A stretch of DNA of 64,000 bases from Pycnopodia helianthoides. Lineage: Eukaryota; Echinodermata; Asteroidea; Forcipulatida; Asteriidae. How positions within the stretch are numbered: the first letter of the stretch is position 1; each line of letters begins with the position of its first letter. A program made the translations under genes and the position numbers. The notes beneath the pieces are model-generated. The model was not told the origin of the DNA. It saw only the letters and a list, made by a program, of their open reading frames with translations, and did no database searches. The DNA lies in contig CM063246.1 of NCBI GenBank assembly GCA_032158295.1, positions 3,629,371 to 3,693,370 of the forward strand, given 5' to 3'. Of this stretch, positions 1 through 11,041 are shown one piece after another.

Positions 1-254
1 AATTAGGTCCTTACCCGTCAGTGGTTTAACCATGGGGTGGGGAGGGAGGCTTTACCCCCAGCCCCTCCCTCAGAAGCAAAACAATTATTTTGCAAAATAG
101 TATTTTTAATTGATAATTTTAAAACCGAATCATATCAAATGGAAGGAAGCGATGAGAAGTGGTAATATTACAGACAAACGTAAGCCAGCTTTGGAACAGT
201 GAGTAGCGGCAGTGACTATCGAGTCAAGAGGCTCTTTCTATGACTTGCCAGATG

Positions 255-500
255 TGAAAATACAAACATGATATTGGAGTACAACTTAGCAGGAGCAGAG
301 TATTTGAGATCGAAATGGCAGGAGCAGATCATTTGACGTCGACATGAAAAGAGTAGATTACTTGAGTTCGACGTGACAGGAGCAGATTGATTGGGTTTGT
401 CATGACATGAGCAGATAACTTGAGTTTTACATGACAGGAGCAGATCAATTGAGTTCAACATGGTAGGAGCAGACTAATTGATGTCGACAAAACAGAGGCA
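255..500. repeat. Degenerate ~29-bp tandem repeat
   Basis: Imperfect tandem copies of a unit of about 29 bp built around GAGTTCGACATGGCAGGAGC. Units differ at many positions and the array carries no consistent frame. More copies of the same unit lie at 1380-1487, so the array is interrupted by unrelated DNA that includes a SINE. Confidence 0.8.
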
Positions 501-1083
501 GATTGCATAATACAAATGAGTTTAAACAAGCCTTTTGTGATACGGTTAATGATCATTTTCAGACTAAGGTTAACCATGCTAGTGCTAGAGATAGATGTGA
601 CACCATTTTGGAATTGATATTTTCTAAGTTTCTGATCGTGTTTTTTATGTGGGTATTTCCTGTGAACACTTCCACACTGACCATAGGTTACTCTAATGTA
701 ATTTTTGTACCATAGTCAATAGAATTTAAATAAAGAATTTTCCTTGTTTTGTCTACAATTTTAAACGTGCCAATGTTGATGACGTGATTTAAATGTTACT
801 GATTATAGTGCGGTCCATGAGGCCAGTGATGTTAATGTTTCTGGGTGCTCTTTAATGTTAAAGGTGCTGGTCACCTGTTCCATTTTACCACTCAATTTGT
901 TGCAACCTTTTATTTATTTTTGTTGTATATATACTACATGTACCTTGTAATTTTATTTGTTGAATGTTGTGCCAGTGAGGAGGTGTAATAAATTAAGTTA
1001 AAGAATTTTTTAAAGAGACTTTTCTTTTTTTAACCCCAAACTATTTAAGATTTACCCAGTCAGTTTCCCTTGTGGTCTATACT
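501..1083. other. Interval without recognised gene
   Basis: AT-rich DNA with short chance ORFs only. I recognise no coding domain, RNA or repeat boundary here. It falls beyond exon 2 of gene A in the direction of transcription, so it is probably intron 2 of that gene. Confidence 0.5.
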
Positions 1084-1315
1084 ACATTTAAGGTGATCCC
1101 CTGGTTGCCGCTTCCCATGTTGTATTGTAAACTTGGGTGTGATCCCTGGTTAAACGGCAGTTAACGGTTGTATGGCTTCTGACTACCACCCCCGCCCCCA
1201 CCCCCAACCCGAACAAAGATATTGACAAAACAGGGAGACTGCCACCATAGGGGCTAGATAAATCAGTTGGGTGAGCGCCGGGACGTAATTTTTCTTTGCT
1301 CAACCTCAAATCATT
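1084..1315 (+). mobile_element. tRNA-derived SINE, degenerate copy
   Basis: Same repeat as at 13953-14165: a leader (GGTGATCCC..TGG, then GGTTGTAT, then GGGTGTGATCCCTGG) is followed by GGGAGACTGCC and a tRNA-like head with GCTAGATAAATCAGTTGG. The anticodon arm and T arm are missing here, so this is a relic. A C-rich tract near 1190-1205 lies inside it. Confidence 0.7.
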
Positions 1316-1379
1316 TAAAATTTACCCGGTCAGTTTCTCTTGTGGTTTATTACTTTAAATTAATTTAAATTAGTTAAAC

Positions 1380-1487
1380 TTGAGTTCACATGTTAATTGA
1401 GTTCAACATGGAGTGAGAAGATTATTTGAGTTCGACATGGCAGGAGAAGATTACTGGAGTTCGACATGGCAGGAGCATAATTAAGCT
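1380..1487. repeat. ~29-bp tandem repeat, second block
   Basis: Three to four further units of the repeat seen at 255-500 (GAGTTCGACATGGCAGGAG core). The block ends about 30 bp before the donor end of gene A exon 2, inside intron 2. Confidence 0.75.
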
Positions 1488-1518
1488 CGACTTGTGTGAC
1501 GTTTGAAACGGGTCTTAC

Positions 1519-1606
1519 CTTGATCTTTTCGACAAGAAGGTGCATTGTTCGTGATATCAAAACCATCGGCATCCGTTGTGTCAGGGTGAATGTCGCATCC
1601 CATCAT
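1519..1606 (-). CDS. Gene A exon 2: Cys-containing linker of PAN/SOMP5-like secreted protein
   Basis: An 88-nt exon, acceptor TTTTCAG at its 3'-coordinate edge and donor GTAAGA after 1519. It enters in phase 0 and leaves in phase 1, exactly like exon 2 of genes B, C and D, and has the same 88-nt length as the gene D exon. It encodes 29 residues beginning M-M-G-C-D-I-H-P-D-T-T-D, with a second Cys near residue 25 (P-S-C-R-K-D-Q). No domain is assigned; it links the N-terminal PAN domain to the C-terminal domain. Intron 1 (1607-4798) is 3.2 kb and holds a minisatellite and a LINE remnant. Exons 3-6 would lie left of position 1 and are not in the window. Confidence 0.75.
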
Positions 1607-2164
1607 CTGAAAAGGAAAAATACACCACATCAATATTACAAAAATTATTCTTAACCGGAAAATTTTGTTGTCATTATTTATTCCAATTTCACACAATGAA
1701 ACCGTTTAAATGTGTAATGCTCGGAAAGTAAAACATAATGTAATACAAATGTCAATCCAAAGCTCACTTATTGTAAAGTTCATTATCATTAACAATTCTC
1801 AACGAAATATTTCATTTGAACCCTGTTCAAATTGGAAAAATGGCTTTCGAAGACCCCCTCCTCCTTGCTTTTAACAAATAGTGAAACAAATATTAATAAA
1901 TACAAAAAAACATATGCATTAAAATAAAAACAACATTTAAAAAAGTACCCTTGATAAAATGTGCGCTGCAAATCTACGACCATTTTTATCGAACATCTTT
2001 CGACAGAAATCTGAACTTATTGAAGTACGTTGAGTTTTCGAAGACTGAAGCGCTCGAGGACTCACAATAAATTGGCATATGATTAGGAATATTTGCGTTT
2101 ACTGTCATGTGAATTTGTTTATTTGTCGTCTGCACTTGAAATACAAATAAGAAGACGACAATTC

Positions 2165-3005
2165 CATTTAATCCCACAATGTAAACAAACCTCACAATGT
2201 ATAAAAAAATTATAACAAACCCCATAGTGTATAACACACCCCACAATGTAAGCAAACCTCACAATGTATAAAAAGAATTATAATAAATCCCACAATGTAA
2301 ACAAACCTCACAATGTATAACAAATTATAACAAACCCACAGTGTATAACAAACCCCACAATGTAAACAAACATCACAATGTATAAAAAATTATAACAAAC
2401 CCACAGTGTATAACAAACCCCACAATGTAAACAAACCTCACAATGTATAAAAAATTATAATAAATCCCACAATGTAAACAAACCTCACAATGTATAAAAA
2501 AATTATAACAAACCCACAGTGTATAACACACCCCACAATGTAAACAAACCTCACAATGTATCAAAAAAATTATAACAAACCCACAGTGTATAACACACCC
2601 CACAATGTAAACAAACCTCACAATGTATAAAAAAAATTATAACAAATCCCACAATGTAAACAAACCTCACAATGTTTTAAAAAAATTATAACAAACCCCA
2701 CAGTGTATAACAAACCCCTCAATGTAAACAAACCTCACAATGCATACAAAATTATAACAAACCCCATAGTGTATAACACACCCCACAATTATAAACCCCA
2801 CAATGTAAACAAACCTCACAATGTATAAAAAATTATAACAAACCCCATAGTGTATAACACACCCCACAATTATAACAAACCCCACAATGTAAACAAACCC
2901 CTCAATGTATAACAAACTTCACAATGTATAACAAACCCCACGATGTATACAAATCCCACAATGTAAACAAACCGCACAATGTAAACAAACCCCACAATGT
3001 ATAAC
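2165..3005. repeat. Minisatellite array in gene A intron 1
   Basis: About 840 bp of degenerate tandem repeat. The basic motif is CACAATGTAAACAAAC alternating with CACAATGTATAAAAAATTAT, giving a higher-order unit of roughly 50-65 bp. The long minus-strand ORFs across it (alternating Val/Tyr/Cys-rich text) come from the repeat and are not genes. Confidence 0.9.
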
Positions 3006-3079
3006 CATAGAAAGAGGACCACGAAAGGATTTCGAACCTGTCAGGCAGTAACAATAATAGGCAGGGGCGGAGAACCAGC

Positions 3080-3450
3080 GAGCGAAGCGCAAAGCCTTAC
3101 GGCGGGGTCCGTTTTAACACTGGGCGCTCTCTGGTGTAATCTATACAGGACCATTTCAGAGGCGTTTTCCATGTTATCTTTACTCAGTTGAAAATTTCCT
3201 TTATTTGCCTTTTAATAATAACTGTTCGGTTAATTTTTTCCGTAAAATAAGAAACTGCACTCTATAGCCAGGTTGTAATTGCATGGAGCGTAAGGCATTA
3301 TTTACGAGAAGAACGAGCAAACGCGAAACCTTTTTTCTTCGCGGCATGGGGTCCGAGGGCCCGCTGTGGGGCCAGGGACATTTTTTTAACATTAGAATGT
3401 TCTCTGATGCAATCCACAAGACATTTTAGAGGCGTTTAGAGGCGTTTACA
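3080..3450. repeat. Dispersed repeat related to 16300-16460
   Basis: Shared pieces with the 16.3-kb region include GGGGTCCGGG/GGGGTCCGAGG, CTCTGGTG(T/C)AATCTA and TTTCAG(A/T)GGCGTTTT. Within this interval the motif occurs twice, near 3120-3175 and 3350-3440. Class unknown. Confidence 0.55.
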
Positions 3451-3451
3451 C

Positions 3452-4415
3452 AACACAAGACCTACTCTTGAATTCTCATCTGTTTCTTTCAACTCAATAT
3501 CAGCCTCCCATGAAATTCGCATTGAACGCATCCAAAACAAATTCCTTCGCTTCCTTGTCAACAATGTAGACACCACACATATTGTTAATTTGTCTCGTCT
3601 TGATTCTCTAAAGAAACGTAGACATACTCTGGATCTTACTTTTTTCAAATGTGCGAACTCTTAGTCTTACTTTACCGGTAATCTGTTTTCCCTTTTTCCC
3701 CTGAAGATTCCCCGCCCCAACCTCCGGCATCCTGACCCGTTCTACGTTCCAAACAATAAAGTCAACGCCACTAAAAACGGTTTTATTCATCGTTTGTCCT
3801 CTATTTACAACAGAATTACCCATTCGCAGGGTTCTGCCCACAGTGGTCGGTGCCGGAAAACCCGCCCGGCACTCGGGATTCCCCAACCACCACTGGCAGA
3901 ATTTTCTCTGTTTCCGACCACCACACATTTTCAAAATTTTTAAATGACACTTGCAAAGGTTTTCAACGAAATGTAAAATTGGGTGTTTACCAGTAAAAAT
4001 GGTATCCGAAGCCATTAATTTTGAGTACTTCTTTGGTTTGAGTCTATTATGACCTACCGTGTAACTGATCCATCTCGCAATGGTGATATAGGGAAATATT
4101 TTTTCACCACTAAAGAAATCCTGGGCAGAACCCTGCATTCGAATCCCAGTATTTACATTTTCCACCTCACCCTTCCTGCCTTTAAACATAAAATCAATGA
4201 AATCTTGTGATTTGTTTTTATCTGAAAGGGGACGTCGGGTCCAGAGTGCTACTTATGTGTTAACTATTTTGATGTAAGAATTTTTCGCCATTTTAATCTC
4301 TGTCATGTTTTGTATGTTTAAATAATGTTATTGTGCTATTTTATGTAGTTTAATGTTTTTATCCATCCTGTTATTGGCGCTTGCGCTGTTGGATGTGGCT
4401 GAAATAAAATGAAAT
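3452..4415 (+). mobile_element. CR1/Jockey-like non-LTR retrotransposon, 3' end
   Basis: A plus-strand frame from about 3452 encodes the C-terminal part of a LINE reverse transcriptase polyprotein: E-R-I-Q-N-K-F-L-R-F-L, then S-L-K-K-R-R near 3605-3625, then a P-R-P-N-L-R-H-P-D-P-F segment and Y-N-R. There is an in-frame TAG near 3660. After an inserted MITE the frame resumes at 4136 and ends in a short tail with stop near 4210. An AT-rich 3' UTR follows to about 4415, with a GAAATAAAATGAAAT-type end. The E-x-I-Q-x-K-F-L-R and S-L-x-x-R-R patterns are typical of CR1/Jockey-group elements. 5'-truncated and inactive; it lies in gene A intron 1. Confidence 0.75.
3827..4135. mobile_element. 309-bp MITE inserted in the LINE
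   Basis: Perfect 14-bp terminal inverted repeats, CAGGGTTCTGCCCA at the left and its complement at the right, flanked by a 6-bp duplication CATTCG (3821-3826 and 4136-4141). Removing the element leaves the LINE reading frame continuous, which confirms the borders. No transposase inside. Confidence 0.88.
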
Positions 4416-4798
4416 ATTTAAAAAATAACATATTTTCTTATTAAAAATGTGCTTTAAAGGTGTTACTGTGTCCTTATGTTGTCCGTTTCTAGTTGTTCCG
4501 TACCTGTCCATGTCCAAATCCACTTTTAGACCGACACAACCCATTACAATACTTTTATTTCATTTTTTTGTTGATAACTTGCTAACCACTGAGATGAAAT
4601 TTCTCAGTTCAGGGCTACGACTCGTAAAATCAGAAGAGCTTCAACATGCACACAGATACGAAAACCGCTCCCGTAGATGATTAAAATATGACCGAGTTTG
4701 TGCGAAAATCATGCCTAGCCACGGCCTATTAGAAAGGTATGTACGCTAAACAAAATACCAACAACAAAAAGACATCCAATAAAAATACATATATTTAC
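4416..4798. other. Rest of gene A intron 1, no feature
   Basis: AT-rich sequence between the LINE 3' end and the exon 1 donor. A plus-strand ORF at 4447-4680 has no recognisable domain. I see nothing supportable here. Confidence 0.5.
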
Positions 4799-5125
4799 CT
4801 CAGATGCCGTAAAGGTGTAGAGAGACCCAGGCTGCTCAACCAGTCTCCAACCCATACAAACATCGAAGTGTGAGGCACAGTTCAAGTCACATTCTTGGTC
4901 TTCAGGCCGGTAATTTGCAGATTTACATCTAGGTGAATCCTTCAGGCAGGCCTGGTAACACAGTTTTTGACTCTTAGTGGCATTTATGGTCGTGTAGTTC
5001 CGGTCAACCAAAGCATAGTCAATCATACCACAGTATGGAGTGAATTGTCCGCAAACCAAAAGTATTCGCGACATCGTGTATAGAATCAGCAAGGTGGCGA
5101 GTTTCACAGAGATGCCGTATGCCAT
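4799..5125 (-). CDS. Gene A exon 1: signal peptide plus PAN/apple-like domain
   Basis: A 327-nt first coding exon (109 codons). It ends in phase 0 at the donor GTAAAT, read from 4798 downward. Residues 1-26 form a hydrophobic signal peptide ending near V-C-G-Q. The mature part carries Cys at 32, 56, 60, 67, 79, 83 and 90. The C-x3-C-x6-C-x11-C spacing, with C-Y-Q-A-C, resembles PAN/apple domains, which bind proteins or carbohydrates outside the cell. N-glycosylation sequons lie at N-Y-T and N-A-T. The ATG is the only one that opens a signal peptide, and gene B starts at the equivalent codon. A TATAAA-like box lies on the minus strand near 5200, about 75 bp upstream of the ATG. Of the 48 residues running from N-Y-T to F-D-V-C, 46 match gene B, so the duplication or a conversion event is recent. 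Rest of the gene: exon 2 at 1519-1606, then off the window. Confidence 0.82.
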
Positions 5126-5635
5126 GATTTAACTACAACAAGACTCGCAACGATTTGAATCGAACAATAACCGTATTTCTACGAGTTCGTCGAAAACGTT
5201 TATACACACAACACGTTCTTGTATTCATAAACACCAATGATCGTATTATAGCAATACTTGCTTAACACACCTATCGCACTACGATATCTTTCAGTGGAGG
5301 TCTGTTTGTCCATGAAAGTTAGGTTTAAATTATTTCTCGATGATGTACGCGAAGGTGAATGGAGAGCTGCTGTTGTATGGTGGCCCGGGAGGGACATCGT
5401 ATATCACACACAATTTAGACTTGTGGACAAGTCGTTAAATGTTTGTCGCGGTGATAGCGTTCCGACTCTCTCCGCAAGTCTTGCGACACTGGCGATGTTC
5501 TTGCGCGACTGCTGGCCTCCGCGAGACTGAGACCACTACTCTCGCGACTACGGTTCAATTTTAATAGCGACCTGTGAAAGCCGGTTGCAGTTTGTGCACG
5601 GCCAGGGGAATTCAGTCGATTTCGTAGGGACACAT
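5126..5635. other. 5' flank of gene A
   Basis: Upstream region of the first exon. A minus-strand TATAAA-like sequence lies near 5200. Overlapping ORFs on both strands (5200-5633) show no domain and I do not call them genes. Confidence 0.45.
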
Positions 5636-6019
5636 CTGATTGGTAAATTTGTTTAAGAAAAAACTTGTAAAATATACTTTTTGATTACAGATTTACATAA
5701 AACTTACACGGTCTAATGATGATGATAGTAACAAACATCCCTTGAAATATTTCTGTCTGAAATGCCATATTTGGTGAGAAATGAATAAACTAATTTTCCG
5801 ATTGGAGTTTATCGCTCAGTGAGCGTTTTATTAATTTGTTAAATCTATATGAATTCATGCAAATGTGTAATCGGTTTATCACTAGTTTCTCGTGACCCAG
5901 ATGGCCGATCGATCTCAAACTTCTACAGGTTTGTCAGCTTATGTATATGGTGGATTACATAAAGTGCTTACACTGCCAGCAACTGTTTTGTTAGCAAAAA
6001 CGAATTCTGTAATGTTCCT
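5636..6019 (-). mobile_element. TTAA-flanked MITE family 1, inverted copy
   Basis: About 384 bp, homologous along its length to 12487-12872 and 50345-50730 but in the opposite orientation. The end at 6019 reads AATGTTCCT followed by TTAA, the reverse of the AGGAACATT start in the other copies. The end near 5636 is eroded. Non-coding. Confidence 0.85.
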
Positions 6020-6336
6020 TTAAATCTGTGAATATTCAAACTATAGGCATACATAAATATTAACAATACATTTTGTACACAGGATGGATTCGTTCATATG
6101 GGTCATGTATCCACGTAGACCCACGCATGTGATTTAAAACGTGCGAGACCCATAAAGCAGGGTATGCATAATTTATAAAGAAAGAATTTATGGCATTTTG
6201 TGACTGAAAGCTGTTCTGTAATTTCAATAAACAAGATTGTTATTTTCCCCTACAGTCATAAGTCCGAAACTCATTTACAATGCTCTCAGTTTAAAAATTA
6301 AGTGTATTTAAAGTATAGGAAATTATTACCACCCCT

Positions 6337-7175
6337 CAGATATTTATTTATTTATTTATTTATTTATTTATTTCCTTAAAACCTCCAAAAATGGAGAAGA
6401 TAAAAAGATAAAAGTACATCAAATATACAATAAAAGGTACATAAACATGCAATTAAAGAAACAGGATAACCCGACACTCATGGACGACCCCCAGACCATC
6501 TTGGCAAAGTATGTAACAAAAGGATTGTCAGAACGATCTGAGCAGCTGACCGAGAGTTTCAAGATCATCACATTCAAGAAACTGGTTTACGAAACAAAAC
6601 TGTTTTGACACTATCACAAATACCATGGCTGACACAGTTTACGTACTTAAAATCAGAGTTAAATTTCCGTCTAAAAGAAGGACTAATAATGCAATTAAGC
6701 AGCGAAAAGTCCTTGTGCAAGCTAAAACTGTTTTTTAACTCTATCAATTAAAGTATTCTTATAATAAGCATAATCATCGCTGGCCTCTCAATTTAGAAGG
6801 TGAGCTTAGAAAGACCTAGCCTTGGAAGTGCTGTTAAAAATCTGACAAACAAGATTAAGTTGGAATGTGGACAAAATATCATTGATCTTACATAAATTCA
6901 AACCATGTAAGAGAGGCGTAGTTTTACAGTACTTATGAAGACCCATGGCGGATTTAACAAGCTTACCCTGTGTTTTTTCAAGATTTTTGAAAGATGTGGC
7001 ATTGATATTAACACACTGACATCCATACATAAGAACAGGAGTCAGAGCTGTGTTCCAAACATGAGTTTTAACACAGGTTGAACTGCCGTTCCTACACATG
7101 CCAATACATTGCAATGAATAAAAAGCCTTTTGACATTGACGAATTATTTCCTCATAATGCAAATTAGGTTTCAGG
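6337..7175 (-). mobile_element. Non-LTR retrotransposon (RTE/L1-like) 3' fragment
   Basis: The minus-strand ORF at 7162-6806 is the C-terminal part of a LINE polyprotein. It has A-F-Y-S-L-Q-C-I-G-M, then W-N-T-A-L-T-P-V-L-M-Y-G, then L-E-K-T-Q-G-K-L-V-K and a G-L-x-K-x2-K-T-T-P-L-L segment, in the order usual after the RT domain. Toward lower coordinates lies decayed sequence, then a (TTTA)n tract at 6343-6374, which on the minus strand is an (AAAT)n 3' tail. 5'-truncated by reverse transcription or later loss. Confidence 0.75.
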
Positions 7176-7377
7176 TCATTTTACATAACAACACCTAAAA
7201 AAGGTAATGGAGTCAGTGATATTGAGTTTACGCGTCCATGCAGTCTCATTGGCCACCAAGTCAACCGTAATAATGTACTCAGACAAACGTGATAGATGAA
7301 TACGTTCAACTATCGGATGAATGTATTGGAGAGTAGTCGTGACAACAGTAGCCTTGTGCGGAGCAGCAGTCTCTCAA

Positions 7378-9515
7378 GATATAGTCTAGTCAATCTAAGC
7401 AAAAAAATGGCATGAACTAGACAAAATTGCAACAGAAATGTTTTTTTTGCAACAGTCTCTTAAAACCCTCCAAAACAAACATATCATAAAAGTAGAAAAA
7501 AGTAAGCAGGGGAAATATGCATAATTTGCATAAATTAAAAAATGCCGTTTTCGCCTCTATTTATTTATTCATACGCCCTGATAGTAGTAAAATTGATATA
7601 ATTTTCACCTCAAATTTGCATGCAAATGTCTCTTGAAACCCTTCAAAACAAGGTATCAAAAAAGTAGAAAAAAGGAATCAATTTGCATAAATTAAAAATT
7701 GCTGTTTTCGCCTCTATTTTCACTTATGTATGTGTGCACACGCCCTGATAGTTGTAGAATTGATATCAATGTCCTATCAATTTTTCATGCAAATGTCTCT
7801 TGAAACCAGGAAACCCTCCCAAACAAAGTTTCAAAAATATTCAAAGTTATCAAAGGTGCCAATATATTTTAATTAAATGTGTTTAATTAAAGTTACGTGC
7901 GTATTATGCACTAACAAGAAATGCAATATTGACTGCTCCTTTAAATGATGTTTGACGCATTGGACCGGGCACCACTAGGTGCAAAATTATTATGCCTAGC
8001 CCGGTCAGTATAATGTAATTAAATTTGTTTAATTTTGGTTTTTTTTTTTAAACATAAGAGTTTATGTATATTAACAATAAAACAATTTTTTTAGTAATTG
8101 TTTGTGAGGATTTATATGTTAAAAAAATAGATCAAGTTGTTCGGGGGTGACTCCCCCCATCCCCTTTTGTGACGTCAGTTAAGGCAGACTTCGCCTCGAT
8201 CGAACATCGACCCCCCCTCGAATTTGCTTGCGTTTACGTTGTAAACACACGTGCAAGTAGGTCCCAGTAGTGATCTTGTACGTTTCGAAAAAGGGGGTTT
8301 TTCTTGCATTTTCCGGCCATGCCGACCAGGTTTATTGCTGCTGTATGCAGCTAAACAACTAATGATGGGGTCAGTCTGCATTTGTTTCCTGCAGATCCCA
8401 AGTATAAGGGATTGTGGGCCGCGAAAGTCAGACTAACGACGTCGTTTTTGGCGCGATGTGCCAGCTAGTATACGCTAGCTAGTACATGTAAACTGTGATG
8501 TGGGTGACGTCCGCATACGCACAACATTTTTTTCCTTCAAATATCGTGCCTTGATTGACGTCACGAACAGCGCCACCTTGTGTCAAGGTAAAGGGGGGCC
8601 TACTCTTAAATTTGTAATTAAAATAAAAACTAATTTTTAAAAAACCTTAGTTAACTGTTTATTCACATTCCACTCATCAAAATACATATATTAATGACAA
8701 AAGCTTTTTTCTTTCAAAATACCACTGCCAGGTGCCTTTAATTAAGATTACGTGCGTATATTACAATGCACTACAAATTGTTGCAATATTGACTGCCCCT
8801 TTAAGTTATGTTTGACGCCTTGGACTGGGCACCACTAGGTCAGAAGATGTAAGGGAGGTTCCAAACTTTACAAAATTATTATCTTCTGACCTGGTGGTGC
8901 CCAGTCGATCCAAGGTGTCAAACATAATTTAAAGAGGCAGTCAAATATTTCATTAATTTATAGTGCATTGTAATACGCACGTAATCCTAATTAAATAAAA
9001 TTAATTAAAAAATACTGGAACCCCCATGACCGGGCTAAAGATAATAGTTTCTGTAACGTTTGGAACCTCCCTAACATCTTCTGACCCAGTGGTGCAAGGT
9101 CCAAGGCATCAAGCACCACTTAAAGGAGAAGTCAATATTGCATTTCTTGTTAGTGCATAATACGCACGTATCTTTAATTAAACAAATTTAATTAAAATAC
9201 ATTGGCACCTTTGATACTTTGAATATTGTTTGATACTTTGTTTGGGAGGGTATCCTGGTTTCAAGAGACATTCGCCTATAAATTTTAGGTGACAATGATA
9301 TCAATTCTACAACTATCAGGGCGTGTGCACACATACATAGGTGAAAATAGAGCCAAAAATGGCAATTTTTAATTTATGCAAATTATGCATATTTCCCCTG
9401 CTTACTTTTTTCTACTTTTTTGATATGTTGTTTTGGAGGGTTCGAAAAGACTGTTGCAAAAAAATCATTTCTGTTGCAATTTTGTCTAGGTCAAACCACA
9501 GATTGACTAGACTAG
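7378..9515. mobile_element. 2.1-kb inverted-repeat composite element
   Basis: The left arm (from TAGTCTAGTCAATCT near 7380 to about 8000) and right arm (about 9010 to AGATTGACTAGACTA near 9515) are inverted copies of one another. Shared segments in reverse orientation include AAACCCTCCAAAACA, AAGTAGAAAAAAG, AATATGCATAATTTGC and CACGCCCTGATAGT. A shorter inverted repeat (GGCACCACTAGGTC / GACCTGGTGGTGCC) sits near 8825-8905. A different element (8033-8737) lies inside. No transposase is visible. A partial copy of one arm recurs at 62345-62510. Confidence 0.7.
8033..8737. mobile_element. ~705-bp TTAA-type element, copy 1
   Basis: Near-identical to 10331-11037 over almost the whole length. The right end CCAGGTGCCT is followed by TTAA; the left terminal 15-20 bp differ. 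A short minus-strand ORF here and in copy 2 is shared only because the DNA is repeated. Confidence 0.8.
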
Positions 9516-10326
9516 TTGCTCTTCGCGGCACTTGTGAATTCGTGCCGTGTGTGTGTTATATTAGGGTTGAATGCTTGACGTGTAGAACGATACACTAAAA
9601 ATCAAGCCGAGCTGCGGAATCGCCTCTCCTCTCAAAGAACGAAAATCCCCAAATCATAAATCCGTCGTAAATTGGCTTGCTGATCAATGCCTGTTGGATC
9701 GTCCTTTAAAGTTGTCACATTTACGGCCGTATTGATTGAAAATGGTGAAGTTTGGCGTTGTATTTGCGTTAGCTCAGTACATTCATATAGGCAGGTCCAA
9801 ACTAACTAGCCGCCGGTGACGTCATGAGTCCTTCGTCACGGGGTTTGTTTGACCCCCGCGTTTTCAGATTTTGGGCTGGGAGTGTTTCGAGAAAAACACA
9901 TTCTTACCCTGTTTTAGCGTGAGGTAAGGGACTCATAATAATTTTTTAATATTTCTTGTGGACTCCATCTAATGTCAAAGCTAAATATTTCCAGAGCATC
10001 CTGGAGCCGCTCTTTAAAGCTTGCTTTTCAATTCATGATTCTGACTAAAGCTTTTTGAACATTTGCGTTCCGGTACTATTGCTTTCTTTGCATGTACGAT
10101 GCATATATCGAATTCATCGAAAGGTTTCTCGTGGTCACACTGGTCTCTTTCCTTGATTTGATTGCACACGGCTACATGTATGATTTCACTCTTCCCTCTA
10201 TAAACATGCGTAATGTGCACATTCCTGATCTCGGTTTGATCAAGAAGTAAGATTAACTTTTAATTTTAGTCTAGGCAAGTATTGCCATTGCGATTTGTAT
10301 TGTGACGTCAAACTTTGTTTAGTAAT
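9516..10326. other. Interval without recognised gene
   Basis: Unique-looking DNA. Short ORFs on both strands have no domain. Contains a CGTCA-type motif run (GGTGACGTCATGAG) near 9815, not interpreted. Confidence 0.45.
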
Positions 10327-10330
10327 TTAA

Positions 10331-11037
10331 AGTCACCTGGAAATATAATTTTTTTTTTAAACATAAGAGTTTATGTATATTAACAATAAAACAATTTTTT
10401 GAGTAATTGTTTGTGAGGATTTATATGTTGAACAAATAAATAAAGTTGTTCGGGGGGTGACTCCGCCAATCCCCTTTTGTGACGTCAATCAAGGTAGACT
10501 TCGCCTCGATCGAACATCGACCCCCCTCGAATTTGCTTGCGTTTACGTTGTAAACACACGAGCCAGTAGGTCCCAGTAGTGATCTTGTACGTTTCGAAAA
10601 AGGGGGTTTTTCATGCATTTTCCGGCCATGCCGACCAGGTGTGTTGCTGCTGTATGCAGCTAAACAACTAATGATGGGATCAGTCTGCATTTGTTTCCTG
10701 CAGATCCCAAGTATAAGCGGTTGTGGGCTGCGAAAGTCGGACTAACGACGTCGTTTTCGGCACGATGTGCCAGCTCGTATACGCTAGCTAGTACATTTAA
10801 ACTGTGATGTGGGTGACGTCCGCATACGCACAACATTTTTTTCCTTCAAATATTGTGCCTTGATTGACCAGCGCCACCATGTGTCAAGGTAAAGGGGGGC
10901 CTACTCTTAAATTTGCAATTAAAATAAAAACTAATTTTTAAAAACCTTAGTTATCTGTTTATTCACATTCCACTCATCAAAATACATATACTAATGACAA
11001 AAGCTTTTTTCTTTTAAAATACCACTGCCAGGTGCCT
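10331..11037. mobile_element. 707-bp TTAA-flanked element, copy 2
   Basis: Starts AGTCACCTGG and ends CCAGGTGCCT, giving a 10-bp TIR with one mismatch, between TTAA at 10327-10330 and 11038-11041. TTAA target duplications point to a piggyBac-like mobilising enzyme, an inference from the target site only. No transposase ORF. Confidence 0.85.
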
Positions 11038-11041
11038 TTAA

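Noticed and set aside
2165..2915. Long minus-strand ORFs rich in Val, Tyr and Cys
   Set aside because: They follow the 50-65-bp tandem repeat exactly and have no domain; product of the minisatellite.
8175..10690. Homologous minus-strand ORFs at 8175-8381 and 10421-10690 sharing about 55 residues
   Set aside because: Both lie inside two copies of the same TTAA element, so the match reflects DNA duplication. Reading runs through the repeat with no start context or domain.
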